Shown here: positions 18,387 to 26,940 of the stretch, piece after piece | Numbering within the stretch: position 1 is the first letter of the stretch | Layout of the letters: each line of letters starts with the position of its first letter | Assembly (NCBI GenBank): GCA_017302165.1 | Contig: JAFLCW010000004.1 | Location: forward strand, 1 to 59,833 | Length of the DNA: 59,833 bases | Direction: 5' to 3' | From: Alphaproteobacteria bacterium | GTDB taxonomy: Bacteria > Pseudomonadota > Alphaproteobacteria > Micavibrionales > Micavibrionaceae | Notes under the pieces: generated by a model | What the model was told of the DNA's origin: nothing | What the model saw: only the letters and a program-made list of their open reading frames with translations | Databases searched by the model: none | Program-made: the position numbers and the translations under genes

Positions 18387-19883
18387 ATGTTCGAAAGTTT
18401 AAGTCAGAAGCTGGGGAGTGTTTTTGACGGTCTGCGCCGCAAAGGCCGGTTGACCGAAGAAGATGTGGACATCGCCGCCCGCGAAATCCGGGTTGCCTTG
18501 CTCGAAGCCGATGTGGCCTTACCTGTCGCCAAGGCTTTTATTGAACAAATTAAATCCCGTGCAGTCGGTGCCGAACTTATTAAAACCGTTACCCCCGGCC
18601 AGATGGTGGTTAAAATCGTCCATGATGCCATGGTGGACATGCTGGGCGGCGGTCAGGCGGAACTGACCTTTTCTACCCCGCCTTCAGTCTATCTGATGGC
18701 GGGTCTCCAAGGCTCTGGAAAAACAACATCCACAGCCAAGATCGCCAAATTCCTCACTGATAAACACCGTAAAAAGATATTAATGGCCTCTCTGGACACA
18801 CATCGTCCAGCCGCGCAGGATCAATTAAAAATTCTAGGCGAACAGACGGGCATTGCAACCCTGCCCATCGTGGCCGGACAAAAGCCGATTGATATTGCCA
18901 CCCGCGCCGTCACCGAAGCCCGGCTGGGTGGATATGATGTTGTCATTCTGGATACGGCTGGACGCCTATCGATTGACGATGCCTTGATGTCGGAAATTGA
19001 ATTGATTGCGGCCAAAACATCCCCCACCGAGACCTTGTTGGTTGTGGATGCCATGACGGGGCAGGATGCCGTCAACACCGCCAAAGCCTTCAATGATAAA
19101 ATTCCTCTCACGGGTATTATCCTCACCCGTATCGATGGTGACGCCCGGGGCGGCGCCGCCATGTCCATGCGCGCCGTGACCGGCAAGCCGATCAAACTGA
19201 TGGGGACGGGCGAAAAATGGGATGCGCTGGAACCCTTTTATCCTGACCGTATCGCCGGACGTATTCTGGGGATGGGGGACGTGGTGTCGCTGGTGGAAAA
19301 AGCGGCAGAGACCCTTCAGGCCGAAGACGCCGCCCAGATGGCCGAAAAATTCAAATCCGGCGTGTTTGATTTTAATGATCTGCTGACCCAATTACGTCAG
19401 ATGAACAAAATGGGTGGCGCCGGTGCTTTGATGAACATGTTGCCAGGTCTGGGAAAAATGGCCGGTAAAATTAATGTGGATGAACGTGTATTAAAGCGTC
19501 AAGAAGCGATTATTTTATCTATGACACCGCAAGAACGCGCAAACCCTGCTCTGCTGAATGCCTCACGCAAGAAACGGGTGGCCGCCGGTTCCGGTACCAG
19601 CGTTCAGGACATCAACAAACTGTGCAAACAGCAAATGGATATGCAGACCGTCATGAAACGTATCAAGAAAATGGGCATGGGCGGCTTGATGAAACAGATG
19701 AAGGGATTGATGGGCGGCAAGGCCGATGAATTGGAAATGATGGCCGCATCCATGGATCCGGATGGGCTGGCCAAAGACATGGCACAGATCAACCAAAGCC
19801 CGCTGGGCAAAAATCCCTTTGCTGGATCTGGCATTCAACTGCCGGGACTGGGCGGTAGTATGGGGGGTTTTAAAAAACGTTAG
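18387..19883 (+). CDS. ffh: Signal recognition particle protein Ffh
   Basis: SRP54 GTPase that binds signal sequences on the ribosome together with 4.5S RNA. 499 residues from the ATG at 18387: N domain (1-95), G domain with GLQGSGKT (106-113), DTAGR (189-193) and TRIDGDARGG (from 247), then the Met-rich M domain with long runs such as MKRIKKMGMGGLMKQMKGLMGG. The frame extends ten codons upstream from a GTG, but these look noncoding. Leads into rpsP 78 bases downstream. Confidence 0.97.
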   Translation: MFESLSQKLGSVFDGLRRKGRLTEEDVDIAAREIRVALLEADVALPVAKAFIEQIKSRAVGAELIKTVTPGQMVVKIVHDAMVDMLGGGQAELTFSTPPSVYLMAGLQGSGKTTSTAKIAKFLTDKHRKKILMASLDTHRPAAQDQLKILGEQTGIATLPIVAGQKPIDIATRAVTEARLGGYDVVILDTAGRLSIDDALMSEIELIAAKTSPTETLLVVDAMTGQDAVNTAKAFNDKIPLTGIILTRIDGDARGGAAMSMRAVTGKPIKLMGTGEKWDALEPFYPDRIAGRILGMGDVVSLVEKAAETLQAEDAAQMAEKFKSGVFDFNDLLTQLRQMNKMGGAGALMNMLPGLGKMAGKINVDERVLKRQEAIILSMTPQERANPALLNASRKKRVAAGSGTSVQDINKLCKQQMDMQTVMKRIKKMGMGGLMKQMKGLMGGKADELEMMAASMDPDGLAKDMAQINQSPLGKNPFAGSGIQLPGLGGSMGGFKKR

Positions 19884-19895
19884 GTGCACGTTCCA

Positions 19896-19917
19896 AGTGA
19901 CAGAAAACCCTGTCACT
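19896..19917 (+). other. Hairpin between ffh and rpsP
   Basis: AGTGACAG (19896-19903) and CTGTCACT (19910-19917) form an 8-bp stem with a 6-base loop. There is no T run, so it is more likely an RNA processing or stability element than a terminator. Confidence 0.4.
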
Positions 19918-19961
19918 CGCAACTTGCAATGACACTGTAATTTAAACAAAAGGAGAAAACT

Positions 19962-20387
19962 ATGGCACTTGCAATCAGACTATCTCGCGGCGGACGTAAA
20001 AACATGCCGTTCTATTCCATCGTGGTAGCGGACAAACGTTATCCGCGTGATGGGCGTTTTTTAGAAAAACTGGGGACGTATAATCCTCTGGTTGCTCATG
20101 AAAAGCGCGTCACGCTGAATGCTGAACGTATTAAGCATTGGCTATCCCAAGGCGCCCAGCCTAGCCACCGCGTTTCGATCTTCTTGGGTCAGGCAGGCAT
20201 TGCCCCCATGCCAGAAAAACGCAACAACCCCACCAAGGGTCTGCCGTCTGAAAAAACAAAAATGCGCGTCGCCGAAAAGGCCGAGAAGCGTAAAGCCGCC
20301 GCCGAGGCCGCCGAAGCGGCAAAGGCCGCTCCTGCCCCGGCAGAAGCTCCGGCCGAAGCCCCTGCTACTGACACAGCTGAAGGTTAG
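19962..20387 (+). CDS. rpsP: 30S ribosomal protein S16
   Basis: Small-subunit protein needed for 30S assembly. The core of about 80 residues includes [21 protein letters not shown] and [15 protein letters not shown]. After about residue 95 there is a 45-residue tail of Lys, Glu, Ala and Pro, longer than in E. coli (82 residues) but common in alphaproteobacteria. AAGGAG lies before the ATG. First gene of the rpsP-rimM-trmD-rplS cluster. Confidence 0.97.
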   Translation: MALAIRLSRGGRKNMPFYSIVVADKRYPRDGRFLEKLGTYNPLVAHEKRVTLNAERIKHWLSQGAQPSHRVSIFLGQAGIAPMPEKRNNPTKGLPSEKTKMRVAEKAEKRKAAAEAAEAAKAAPAPAEAPAEAPATDTAEG

Positions 20388-20405
20388 TTTTTTTAAATCC
20401 ATACA

Positions 20406-20439
20406 CCCCATGCCTATCCTGGATAGGCATGGGGTTTTT
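20406..20439 (+). terminator. Rho-independent terminator or attenuator between rpsP and rimM
   Basis: CCCCATGCCTATCC (20406-20419) pairs with GGATAGGCATGGGG (20421-20434), effectively a 12-bp stem with a 5-base loop, followed by TTTTT. It should end most transcripts after rpsP and let part read through to rimM. Confidence 0.85.
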
Positions 20440-20456
20440 AAAAGACAGATCATCTT

Positions 20457-20954
20457 ATGCCCTCACGTATCCTTATCGCCGAGATCACCACCGCCCACGG
20501 AATTAAAGGGCTGGTGAAATTGCGTTCTTATGCCGAAGACGCCTATGATTTAGAAGATTACACTTTGTTCACAGATGAACAAAACACCACAACTGTACGT
20601 GTGACCTTAAAGAATCCCATCAAAGGGGATTGGCTCGCCGAGATTGAGGGTGTATCCGACCGCAACGCCGCCGAGGCCTTGCGTGGCACCAAATTATATA
20701 TCGACCGATCCCAGCTTCCGTCCCTGCCCGTGGGAAAACATTATCAGATTGATTTAATCGGGCGGGATGTGGTGAATGCTAACCACCGAAAAGTCGGCAC
20801 GATGGCCGCCCTTCAGAATTTTGGCGCGGGGGATTTGCTGGAAATCCTCACCCAGAACGGTCAAAAAGTATACTACCCGCTCCAATCCGCACGGGTCACG
20901 GAAACCCATATCGAAGCCCCGGATATTGAGACTTACCTGCCAGAAAGCGCATAA
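20457..20954 (+). CDS. rimM: Ribosome maturation factor RimM
   Basis: Assembly factor that binds S19 in the 30S head. 165 residues: N-terminal beta-barrel beginning ILIAEITTAHGIKGLVKLRSY and a C-terminal PRC-barrel domain with YQIDLIGRDVV and GAGDLLEI. Position between rpsP and trmD is the conserved one. Confidence 0.95.
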   Translation: MPSRILIAEITTAHGIKGLVKLRSYAEDAYDLEDYTLFTDEQNTTTVRVTLKNPIKGDWLAEIEGVSDRNAAEALRGTKLYIDRSQLPSLPVGKHYQIDLIGRDVVNANHRKVGTMAALQNFGAGDLLEILTQNGQKVYYPLQSARVTETHIEAPDIETYLPESA

Positions 20955-20959
20955 GATTA

Positions 20960-20988
20960 TTGACATAATTTTTATGTTTGCTTATTGT
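20960..20988 (+). promoter_or_regulatory. Candidate internal promoter before the unknown gene
   Basis: Perfect TTGACA at 20960-20965 and a TATTGT box at 20983-20988, spaced by 17. Predicted start of transcription falls within a few bases of the ATG at 20997, so the transcript would be leaderless or nearly so. The -10 matches only four of six consensus bases. Confidence 0.35.
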
Positions 20989-20996
20989 CCCCCTCT

Positions 20997-21884
20997 ATGC
21001 CGGGAACACGCCCTTTGATGGTCATTGATGCTGAGTCTTTCATGCTCGATACAGAGCCTCAAGACGCCTATGCGCATAACTTTTTTTTGGCTGAATTTTT
21101 GTCATATGCTCAAAACCGCTTTGATCTCATTCTGGTCGGTCATTTTCCCGACACGGCTCTGACACGAAAACTTGAAACTCTTAAGCTCTCAGACGATACG
21201 CCCTGCCGTTATCAGGATCTACGTCAGAAGATTCTGGGATCTTCAATGTCGTGGGAGGATATGGGGTTTATGAATACCTCGGTTGTGATTTCCCCCAATC
21301 ACAATATCGCTCGTGTTGAAACACATCTGGATTACGATGTACGTCTTTATCCATCCGACATAGCCGTGCATGGGTCTTTTCACTATTTTTGGGATGACTT
21401 TGAAGAAACACATGGGTTTTTGAAAGCCTCTAGAGCGATCGAGGCATTAGCAACACGTGTCAAGCTACACGATATAAAATTACAACATACTCAACGATTG
21501 AAATACATCAGCCCGGATGACATGTGGAAAGATATCATTGCACATCCTGCTATCAAAAAACTTTGCGATCATTTTAATCCTGACCACTACATCATCAAAC
21601 ATCCCCAAGATGAACTGCGCGATACATTAAAAATCTATTTTAACCTTGCCAGTGCAGGACAGGAAAAAGAAGGCTTTAATCTGACGCGTGAACTCATAGC
21701 CGCGCGTAGATGGATCCGCCAACAACTCTGGCGCGGTAATTTTGAACAGAATTACAATCATGATGTTAAAGATGACGATGGCATGCCCATTTATTCTGGC
21801 TTAAAACCAAATCATCGAACCATGATTAATCATGCCATTCAGGCTATTCATGACATTATCCGCACCGCGCCGCGCTTGCCTTAG
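20997..21884 (+). CDS. Protein of unknown function inside the rimM-trmD interval
   Basis: 295 residues from the ATG at 20997 (an earlier in-frame TTG exists). Not recognised. No signal peptide or membrane helix. The N-terminus (LMVIDAESFMLDTEP, then FDLILVGHFPD) has the strand-Asp pattern of a HAD-like or Rossmann-type fold, but a second HAD motif is not clear. The C-terminal half is helical and charged (LTRELIAARRWIRQQLW). It lies 42 bases after rimM and 27 before trmD in the same direction. An unrelated gene here is unusual, since rimM and trmD are normally adjacent. Confidence 0.75.
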   Translation: MPGTRPLMVIDAESFMLDTEPQDAYAHNFFLAEFLSYAQNRFDLILVGHFPDTALTRKLETLKLSDDTPCRYQDLRQKILGSSMSWEDMGFMNTSVVISPNHNIARVETHLDYDVRLYPSDIAVHGSFHYFWDDFEETHGFLKASRAIEALATRVKLHDIKLQHTQRLKYISPDDMWKDIIAHPAIKKLCDHFNPDHYIIKHPQDELRDTLKIYFNLASAGQEKEGFNLTRELIAARRWIRQQLWRGNFEQNYNHDVKDDDGMPIYSGLKPNHRTMINHAIQAIHDIIRTAPRLP

Positions 21885-21911
21885 CCTGTAAAATTCAATA
21901 TCCCTTAATCC

Positions 21912-22604
21912 ATGGCTTGGCACATCACCCTTTTAACCTTGTTCCCCGATATGTTTCCCGGGTTCTTGGGGCAATCATTGGCAGGAAAAGCCTTGGCGCG
22001 CGGTGATTGGTCTTATACGGCCATCAATATTCGTGACTTTGCGCAAGACGTACACAAGACCGTCGATGATACGCCTTATGGCGGTGGGGCGGGCATGGTC
22101 ATGCGCGCCGATGTTATCGAACGAGCTTTGTTATCGGTGCCCCAGCCGGGCAAAAAAATTTATCTTTCCCCCCGCGGGCGCGTCCTGACTCAGGATATCG
22201 TGCGTGAGTTAGTGGCCACCCCGACCCTCACGATGCTCTGTGGCCGATATGAAGGCGTGGATCAACGTGTTCTGGATGCCCATCATTTTGAAGAAATTTC
22301 GGTGGGTGATTATGTGCTGTCAGGCGGGGAACCCGCGGCCATGATTTTAATGGATGCCTGCATCCGACTGTTGCCGGGGGTCATGGGAAATGCCGCTACC
22401 CCGGACGAAGAGAGTTTTTCGTCCGGCCTTTTGGAATACCCCCATTATACCCGCCCCCCGGAATGGGTGTCAGCCGAGGGAACATCCTATCCCGTACCCG
22501 ATATTCTGAAAACCGGGGATCACGCCAAAATAGCCGCCTGGCGCCGGGCGCAAAGCGAAGCCCTGACCGCCGTCCGCCGGCCTGATTTAATGACCAAAAA
22601 GTGA
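21912..22604 (+). CDS. trmD: tRNA (guanine-N1-)-methyltransferase TrmD
   Basis: SAM-dependent trefoil-knot (SPOUT) enzyme that methylates G37 in tRNAs to prevent frameshifting. 230 residues with ITLLTLFPDMFPG at the N-terminus, DDTPYGGGAGMVM, CGRYEGVDQR and the knot segment ISVGDYVLSGGEPAA. Precedes rplS by 139 bases. Confidence 0.97.
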   Translation: MAWHITLLTLFPDMFPGFLGQSLAGKALARGDWSYTAINIRDFAQDVHKTVDDTPYGGGAGMVMRADVIERALLSVPQPGKKIYLSPRGRVLTQDIVRELVATPTLTMLCGRYEGVDQRVLDAHHFEEISVGDYVLSGGEPAAMILMDACIRLLPGVMGNAATPDEESFSSGLLEYPHYTRPPEWVSAEGTSYPVPDILKTGDHAKIAAWRRAQSEALTAVRRPDLMTKK

Positions 22605-22743
22605 TAATTTTCTTGCCGGGACAGCCCATTTCCTGTAGAAACCAGCCAAGTTTGACCTTTTCAAACCACAACACAGGTACCTGCCAGCGGCCAAAGGCTG
22701 TCTGATTACGAGGCACCATAACCTAGAAAAAGGATGAAGTAAG

Positions 22744-23298
22744 ATGACGAATACATTGAAAAAATTTGAAAATCGCCAACTGGAGAAACTCTCCGCCCTG
22801 CGTGAAATCCCGGCCTTTGCCCCCGGCGACACCCTGAAGGTGAATGTTAAAATCAAAGAAGGCGAGCGTGAGCGTATTCAGGCTTATGAAGGTGTTTGTA
22901 TCGCCAGATCCGGCAACGTTGGCGATATCAACGCCAATTTCACAGTTCGTAAAATCTCGCTGGGCGAAGGCGTTGAACGTGTTTTCCCACTTTACTCCCC
23001 CCAGATCGATGCCATTGAACTGGTACGCAAAGGGGCGGTGCGTCGTGCGAAACTGTACTACTTACGTGATCGCCGCGGTAAATCGGCTCGTATTTCTGAA
23101 AAAACCAGCGGTTTTGGCATTGAAACGGCCGTCGAAGAAGCCGATGACGCCATGACAAAAACACAAAAAACGGCCAAAAAACAAGAAGCCAAAAAAGCCG
23201 CCAAAGCCGAAGCCCGTCAGGGTCACGAAGCCAAGAAAAAAGCCAAAGATGCGGCAAAAGAGGCTGGCGCCGAAGCCCCGGCAGACGCCCAAGCCTAA
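22744..23298 (+). CDS. rplS: 50S ribosomal protein L19
   Basis: Large-subunit protein at the 30S-50S interface. Core of about 115 residues includes [29 protein letters not shown] and [18 protein letters not shown] Lys/Ala/Glu tail of about 55 residues follows, comparable to the tail of S16 in the same cluster. Shine-Dalgarno AAGGA before the ATG. A strong terminator follows, marking the end of the operon. Confidence 0.97.
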   Translation: MTNTLKKFENRQLEKLSALREIPAFAPGDTLKVNVKIKEGERERIQAYEGVCIARSGNVGDINANFTVRKISLGEGVERVFPLYSPQIDAIELVRKGAVRRAKLYYLRDRRGKSARISEKTSGFGIETAVEEADDAMTKTQKTAKKQEAKKAAKAEARQGHEAKKKAKDAAKEAGAEAPADAQA

Positions 23299-23323
23299 TC
23301 ATATTGGCAGATACAAAACACAA

Positions 23324-23352
23324 AAACGACCCCATCACGGGGTCGTTTTTTT
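23324..23352 (+). terminator. Rho-independent terminator of rplS
   Basis: CGACCCC and GGGGTCG flank a short ATCAC loop, followed by a run of eight T (to 23352); complementary A residues precede the stem. Confidence 0.9.
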
Positions 23353-23364
23353 TCTGAATTCTTT

Positions 23365-23451
23365 TTATTTTTTGCTGATCCGAATAATCCCGGTACGGGC
23401 GCATTCTGCGTTATTGATCGACGGCTCAACTGACTTAACAACGGTGGACAT
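23365..23451 (-). CDS. Possible 28-residue small protein
   Basis: Short minus-strand frame beginning MSTVVKSVEPSINN and ending RTGIIRISKK. It lies 27 bases downstream of the next minus-strand gene, and AGGTC is found about 9 bases before its ATG. Not recognised; the length is too short for codon-use arguments. Could be chance. Confidence 0.35.
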   Translation of the reverse strand: MSTVVKSVEPSINNAECARTGIIRISKK

Positions 23452-23478
23452 GGGTTAAAGACCTTTTTTTGATGGGGG

Positions 23479-23772
23479 TTAAATAAAAGAAAGTTGAAGG
23501 GGCGCAGATAGTGAAATCCCCTGCCCTGACGGCAAGGTGCCCGTCAGCAATGCCCGGCCGATATGGCCAAGATCCCGAACGGATATATGGGGGGGAAGTT
23601 CCCCGAAATCATGATAACCTTCGTGGAGTATGCCGCCGATATGACGGTTTTCCGCGTTGATCAGAATGGATTCACACCGAACATAAGACGGGTCAAAAAA
23701 AGAAATGCCCAGCACGCCATCGCGAAACGCGACATCGGCCTGAACCTGTTGACTTTCCAAGATTATACCCAT
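23479..23772 (-). CDS. Protein of unknown function
   Basis: About 97 residues from the ATG at 23772, which has AAGGGG at good distance; an ATG two codons upstream overlaps that site and is less likely. Not recognised. No signal peptide. The sequence looks like a mixed alpha/beta single domain (VAFRDGVLGISFFDPS, then RALLTGTLPSG). It follows a long inverted repeat and the small gene at 23831-24061, all on the minus strand. Confidence 0.6.
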   Translation of the reverse strand: MGIILESQQVQADVAFRDGVLGISFFDPSYVRCESILINAENRHIGGILHEGYHDFGELPPHISVRDLGHIGRALLTGTLPSGQGISLSAPLQLSFI

Positions 23773-23785
23773 CCACATCCCCTTA

Positions 23786-23816
23786 TTGTTGCACTGCTTA
23801 TATTGTAGTGCAACAA
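23786..23816. repeat. Ten-base inverted repeat, possible operator or hairpin
   Basis: TTGTTGCACT (23786-23795) and AGTGCAACAA (23807-23816) are perfect reverse complements separated by 11 A+T-rich bases. It lies between two minus-strand genes, just before the Shine-Dalgarno of the downstream one. No T run follows, so a protein-binding site or a translation-controlling hairpin is more likely than a terminator. Confidence 0.55.
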
Positions 23817-23830
23817 GGATTATGAAAGGG

Positions 23831-24061
23831 TTAACGTCTTACTGGGATGAATATACCCGATATGGGCACACAAAAACGACCATCATTAGAAACAGTCATC
23901 TGTTTAACAGATGTAATGCGGCCATCTGAGTGATGAAGCTTTGCACCACCATAATCGTTAGGCTCACACGCTTTAATGCCGTGATCTCCTGCCCATGAAA
24001 AAGCGGCCGCGAGAGCACCAAATCCTGCCAATCCACCCAAAATCCAGCCTGCTTTAGACAT
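23831..24061 (-). CDS. Small exported or membrane-anchored protein
   Basis: 76 residues from the ATG at 24061, which has a GGGAG Shine-Dalgarno; an in-frame start six codons upstream lacks one. The N-terminus KAGWILGGLAGFGALAAAF is a hydrophobic, Gly/Ala-rich segment (signal or single membrane helix). The rest has two cysteines (in KACEPND and RFCVPI) that could form a periplasmic disulfide. Not recognised. It is divergent from leuC. Confidence 0.6.
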   Translation of the reverse strand: MSKAGWILGGLAGFGALAAAFSWAGDHGIKACEPNDYGGAKLHHSDGRITSVKQMTVSNDGRFCVPISGIFIPVRR

Positions 24062-24152
24062 TGTGTTACTCTCCCTCAAAGATTAAATTTTATTTAACAT
24101 AATGCAATATCATTCTGATAGCAAGTGATTTTTAAAAAAATGTGAGATTTTC

Positions 24153-24182
24153 TTGAAAAAAAGCCGTTTTAACCATTATAAA
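24153..24182 (+). promoter_or_regulatory. Candidate promoter of the leu operon
   Basis: TTGAAA at 24153-24158 and TATAAA at 24177-24182 with an 18-base spacer. The predicted transcription start coincides with the GTG start codon of leuC at 24190, so the mRNA would have no leader. Confidence 0.55.
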
Positions 24183-24189
24183 TACCCCC

Positions 24190-25599
24190 GTGATTAATAC
24201 CCCCCGCACCTTATTTCAAAAAATTTGGGACGACCACGTGGTTCACCGCGGGGAAGACGGCACCTGCCTGATTTATATCGACCGCCATCTGGTTCACGAA
24301 GTCACATCGCCGCAGGCCTTCGAAGGCCTTCGCCTGGCGGGACGGCAGGTCAGACGGCGCGATGCCACACTGGCCGTGGCCGACCATAACGTCCCCACCA
24401 GCGACCGATCTCGTGGGATTGACGATGAAGAAAGCAGACTTCAGGTACAAACCTTAAGTGATAATTGCCGCGCGTTCGGGATCACCTTGTTTGACATGAA
24501 CGATAAACGTCAAGGCATCGTCCACATCATTGGTCCTGAACAGGGTTTCACCCAACCCGGCATGACCATTGTGTGCGGAGACTCCCACACTTCAACCCAC
24601 GGCGCGTTCGGCGCATTGGCTTTTGGGATTGGCACCAGCGAAGTGGAACATGTGCTGGCCACGCAGACCTTGATACAAAAACCGGCAAAATCCATGCGGA
24701 TTTCCGTGAATGGCACCCTTCCCCCCGGTGTGACGGCTAAAGACATGATCCTGCATATCATCGGCGTCATCGGCACAGCCGGCGGCACGGGATATGTGAT
24801 TGAATATGCAGGTGATGCCGTGCGCGCCCTGTCGATGGAAGGTCGTATGACCATGTGCAATATGTCGATCGAAGCCGGCGCCAGAGCCGGCATGGTCGCG
24901 CCCGATGACACCACATTTGCGTATATTAAGGGACGCCCGATGGCGCCCCAAGGATCCGAATTCGATCAGGCCGTTGCCTATTGGCGCACCCTCGTGAGTG
25001 ATGACGGTGCCACCTATGACAAGGATGTCGTGCTGGCGGCAAACGATATTACCCCTACTGTCACTTGGGGCACTACCCCCGAAGACGTCTTGCCGATCAC
25101 AGGATATGTTCCATCCTCATCTGATTTTTTAGATATCAACAAACGTGCTTCGGTTGAACGTATGTTGGATTATATGGGTCTGACGCCCGGCACAAAATTG
25201 ACCGACATTCCGATTGATAAAGTCTTTATCGGGTCGTGTACCAATGGCCGCATAGAGGATTTGCGTGCTGTTGCCCATATCGCAAAAGGAAAAAAAGTAG
25301 CCACAGGTGTGTATGCGATGGTGGTTCCGGGTTCAGGTTTAGTCAAAGCCCAAGCCGAAGCCGAAGGCATTGCCCAAATTTTAAAAGATGCCGGTTTTGA
25401 CTGGCGGGAACCGGGATGTTCCATGTGTCTGGCCATGAATGCCGACAAATTAAAACCGGGTGAACGGTGCGCCGCAACATCGAACCGGAATTTTGAAGGA
25501 CGTCAAGGCCGTGGCGGCCGAACCCATTTGATGTCACCCGCCATGGCCGCCGCCGCCGCTATCACGGGCAAGTTAACGGATGTGCGGGATGTCTTATGA
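24190..25599 (+). CDS. leuC: 3-isopropylmalate dehydratase large subunit
   Basis: Aconitase-family enzyme that isomerises 2- to 3-isopropylmalate in leucine synthesis, with LeuD. The [4Fe-4S] ligands are Cys350 in GSCTNGR, Cys410 and Cys413 in PGCSMC. 469 residues. The GTG start gives the usual N-terminus ([12 protein letters not shown]) but has no Shine-Dalgarno, consistent with a leaderless message. It overlaps the next gene by four bases. Confidence 0.97.
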   Translation: MINTPRTLFQKIWDDHVVHRGEDGTCLIYIDRHLVHEVTSPQAFEGLRLAGRQVRRRDATLAVADHNVPTSDRSRGIDDEESRLQVQTLSDNCRAFGITLFDMNDKRQGIVHIIGPEQGFTQPGMTIVCGDSHTSTHGAFGALAFGIGTSEVEHVLATQTLIQKPAKSMRISVNGTLPPGVTAKDMILHIIGVIGTAGGTGYVIEYAGDAVRALSMEGRMTMCNMSIEAGARAGMVAPDDTTFAYIKGRPMAPQGSEFDQAVAYWRTLVSDDGATYDKDVVLAANDITPTVTWGTTPEDVLPITGYVPSSSDFLDINKRASVERMLDYMGLTPGTKLTDIPIDKVFIGSCTNGRIEDLRAVAHIAKGKKVATGVYAMVVPGSGLVKAQAEAEGIAQILKDAGFDWREPGCSMCLAMNADKLKPGERCAATSNRNFEGRQGRGGRTHLMSPAMAAAAAITGKLTDVRDVL

Positions 25600-26321
25600 T
25601 GACCGCATCGCTTGCCGGGGATTATGACCTCATTGCGCTGGATACGGTGATTGGCAGTTATGATTACGATACCGACCCCCTTCTCCAAACGTATTTCAGG
25701 CCGATTGAGCACGCCCTATGGATGCTGATTGAACGCTATGGCGAGGGTGTCAATGATATCGGCTGGCAGATCGCCGATCACCTGCGGCGCACCTCTCTGG
25801 ACGGAATGAAATTCCTCACCGAAGCGTTAGGATTTAGTGCGCGCGCCGGAAAAAATTTTCATGCTGCCAATTTATTTCAGGATCTTGGCAAAATCCATGG
25901 CAGTTTTGCCCCCACCTTGTGGGATCTGCCCCATCGTCCCACAGATGAAGAACGCCGAATGAAAATAACCCATACAGAAAAAGGCGTTGAACTTTTAAAC
26001 ATTGCCCTACGCGAGGCACCGGAAAGTTTAAAATCTCATCCGCATGTGGCGATTGTTATTCCCGCGATCCAGCTCTTTCATCATGAACGGGTCGATGGCT
26101 CTGGCCCCTTTCACAAAAAGGGTGCCGATATTGGCCAAGTTATTAAATCTATTTGTATTATCGACGCCAAAGACGGTGATATGATACAGCGCGGCCATCA
26201 ACCAGAACGCCGTAACGAAAAAGAAACCTTGATCCGTATGAAAACAGGTGAGAAATATCAAGGAGCTTTTGACGACATGCTTGATACCTATATTCATTAC
26301 CGGGAAAGAATTTCAATATGA
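25596..26321 (+). CDS. Degenerate HD-GYP-like protein in the leu operon
   Basis: 241 residues. From about 85 to 200 the order of HD-GYP phosphodiesterase motifs can be followed: FQDLGKI (95-96 in place of the HD pair), HTEKG (126-130, usually HPxxG), [10 protein letters not shown] (162-171, usually HHERxDGxGYP) and IIDAKDGD (189-195). The first His is replaced by Gln95 and the GYP tyrosine is missing, so cyclic-di-GMP hydrolysis is doubtful; a sensing or scaffold role is possible. ATGA overlaps join it to leuC upstream and leuD downstream, so it is translated with the leucine enzymes. No receiver domain or membrane helix. Confidence 0.75.
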   Translation: MMTASLAGDYDLIALDTVIGSYDYDTDPLLQTYFRPIEHALWMLIERYGEGVNDIGWQIADHLRRTSLDGMKFLTEALGFSARAGKNFHAANLFQDLGKIHGSFAPTLWDLPHRPTDEERRMKITHTEKGVELLNIALREAPESLKSHPHVAIVIPAIQLFHHERVDGSGPFHKKGADIGQVIKSICIIDAKDGDMIQRGHQPERRNEKETLIRMKTGEKYQGAFDDMLDTYIHYRERISI

Positions 26322-26938
26322 AAAAATTTACCGTTTTAACCGGCATTGCCGCTCCGCTTCGGATGATGAATATCGATACGGATATCATTATCCCCAAGCA
26401 ATTCCTGAAAACCATCAAGCGGACGGGCTTGGGCATTCATGCGTTCAATGATATCCGGTACAATGAAGATGGAAGTGAAAAGCCTGACTTTATTCTGAAC
26501 AAACCCGCCTACCGGACGGCAGAAATTTTAATCACGGGGGAAAATTTCGGCTGTGGCTCGTCGCGGGAGCATGCTCCTTGGGCAATTCTTGATTTCGGAA
26601 TCAGATGCGTTATTGCAACTTCTTTTGCCGATATCTTTTATAATAATAGTTTTAAGAACGGGATACTTCCGATTGTTCTGCCACCCGAAGCGGTGGAACA
26701 ACTAATGACCGAATCTGAAAATAATCCGGCGTTACCGCTCACCATTGACCTTGAAAAACAGACCGTCACCCGGGGCAATCAATGTTCGTTTTCATTCGAT
26801 ATTGACCCTTTTAGAAAACATTGTCTGTTAAATGGGCTGGATGATATTGGCCTCACGGAACAAAATAAAACCCATATCAAAAATTTTGAAGACCATGATC
26901 GCCAAAAAAGATCATGGCTATACCGCACGGGAGAATGA
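26318..26938 (+). CDS. leuD: 3-isopropylmalate dehydratase small subunit
   Basis: Swivelling-domain subunit that completes the LeuCD active site. 206 residues with [31 protein letters not shown] and [12 protein letters not shown], the substrate-specificity segment. ATGA overlap with the HD-GYP-like gene upstream. Confidence 0.96.
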   Translation: MKKFTVLTGIAAPLRMMNIDTDIIIPKQFLKTIKRTGLGIHAFNDIRYNEDGSEKPDFILNKPAYRTAEILITGENFGCGSSREHAPWAILDFGIRCVIATSFADIFYNNSFKNGILPIVLPPEAVEQLMTESENNPALPLTIDLEKQTVTRGNQCSFSFDIDPFRKHCLLNGLDDIGLTEQNKTHIKNFEDHDRQKRSWLYRTGE

Positions 26939-26940
26939 AC

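Noticed and set aside
19563..19949. Minus-strand frames rich in His, Phe and Leu opposite ffh
   Set aside because: They are antisense to the Met/Lys/Gly-rich M domain of Ffh.
26892..26919. Inverted repeat CCATGATC...GATCATGG near the end of leuD
   Set aside because: It lies within coding sequence, has no T run, and the repeat is explained by codons for a His-Asp and Ser-Trp context.
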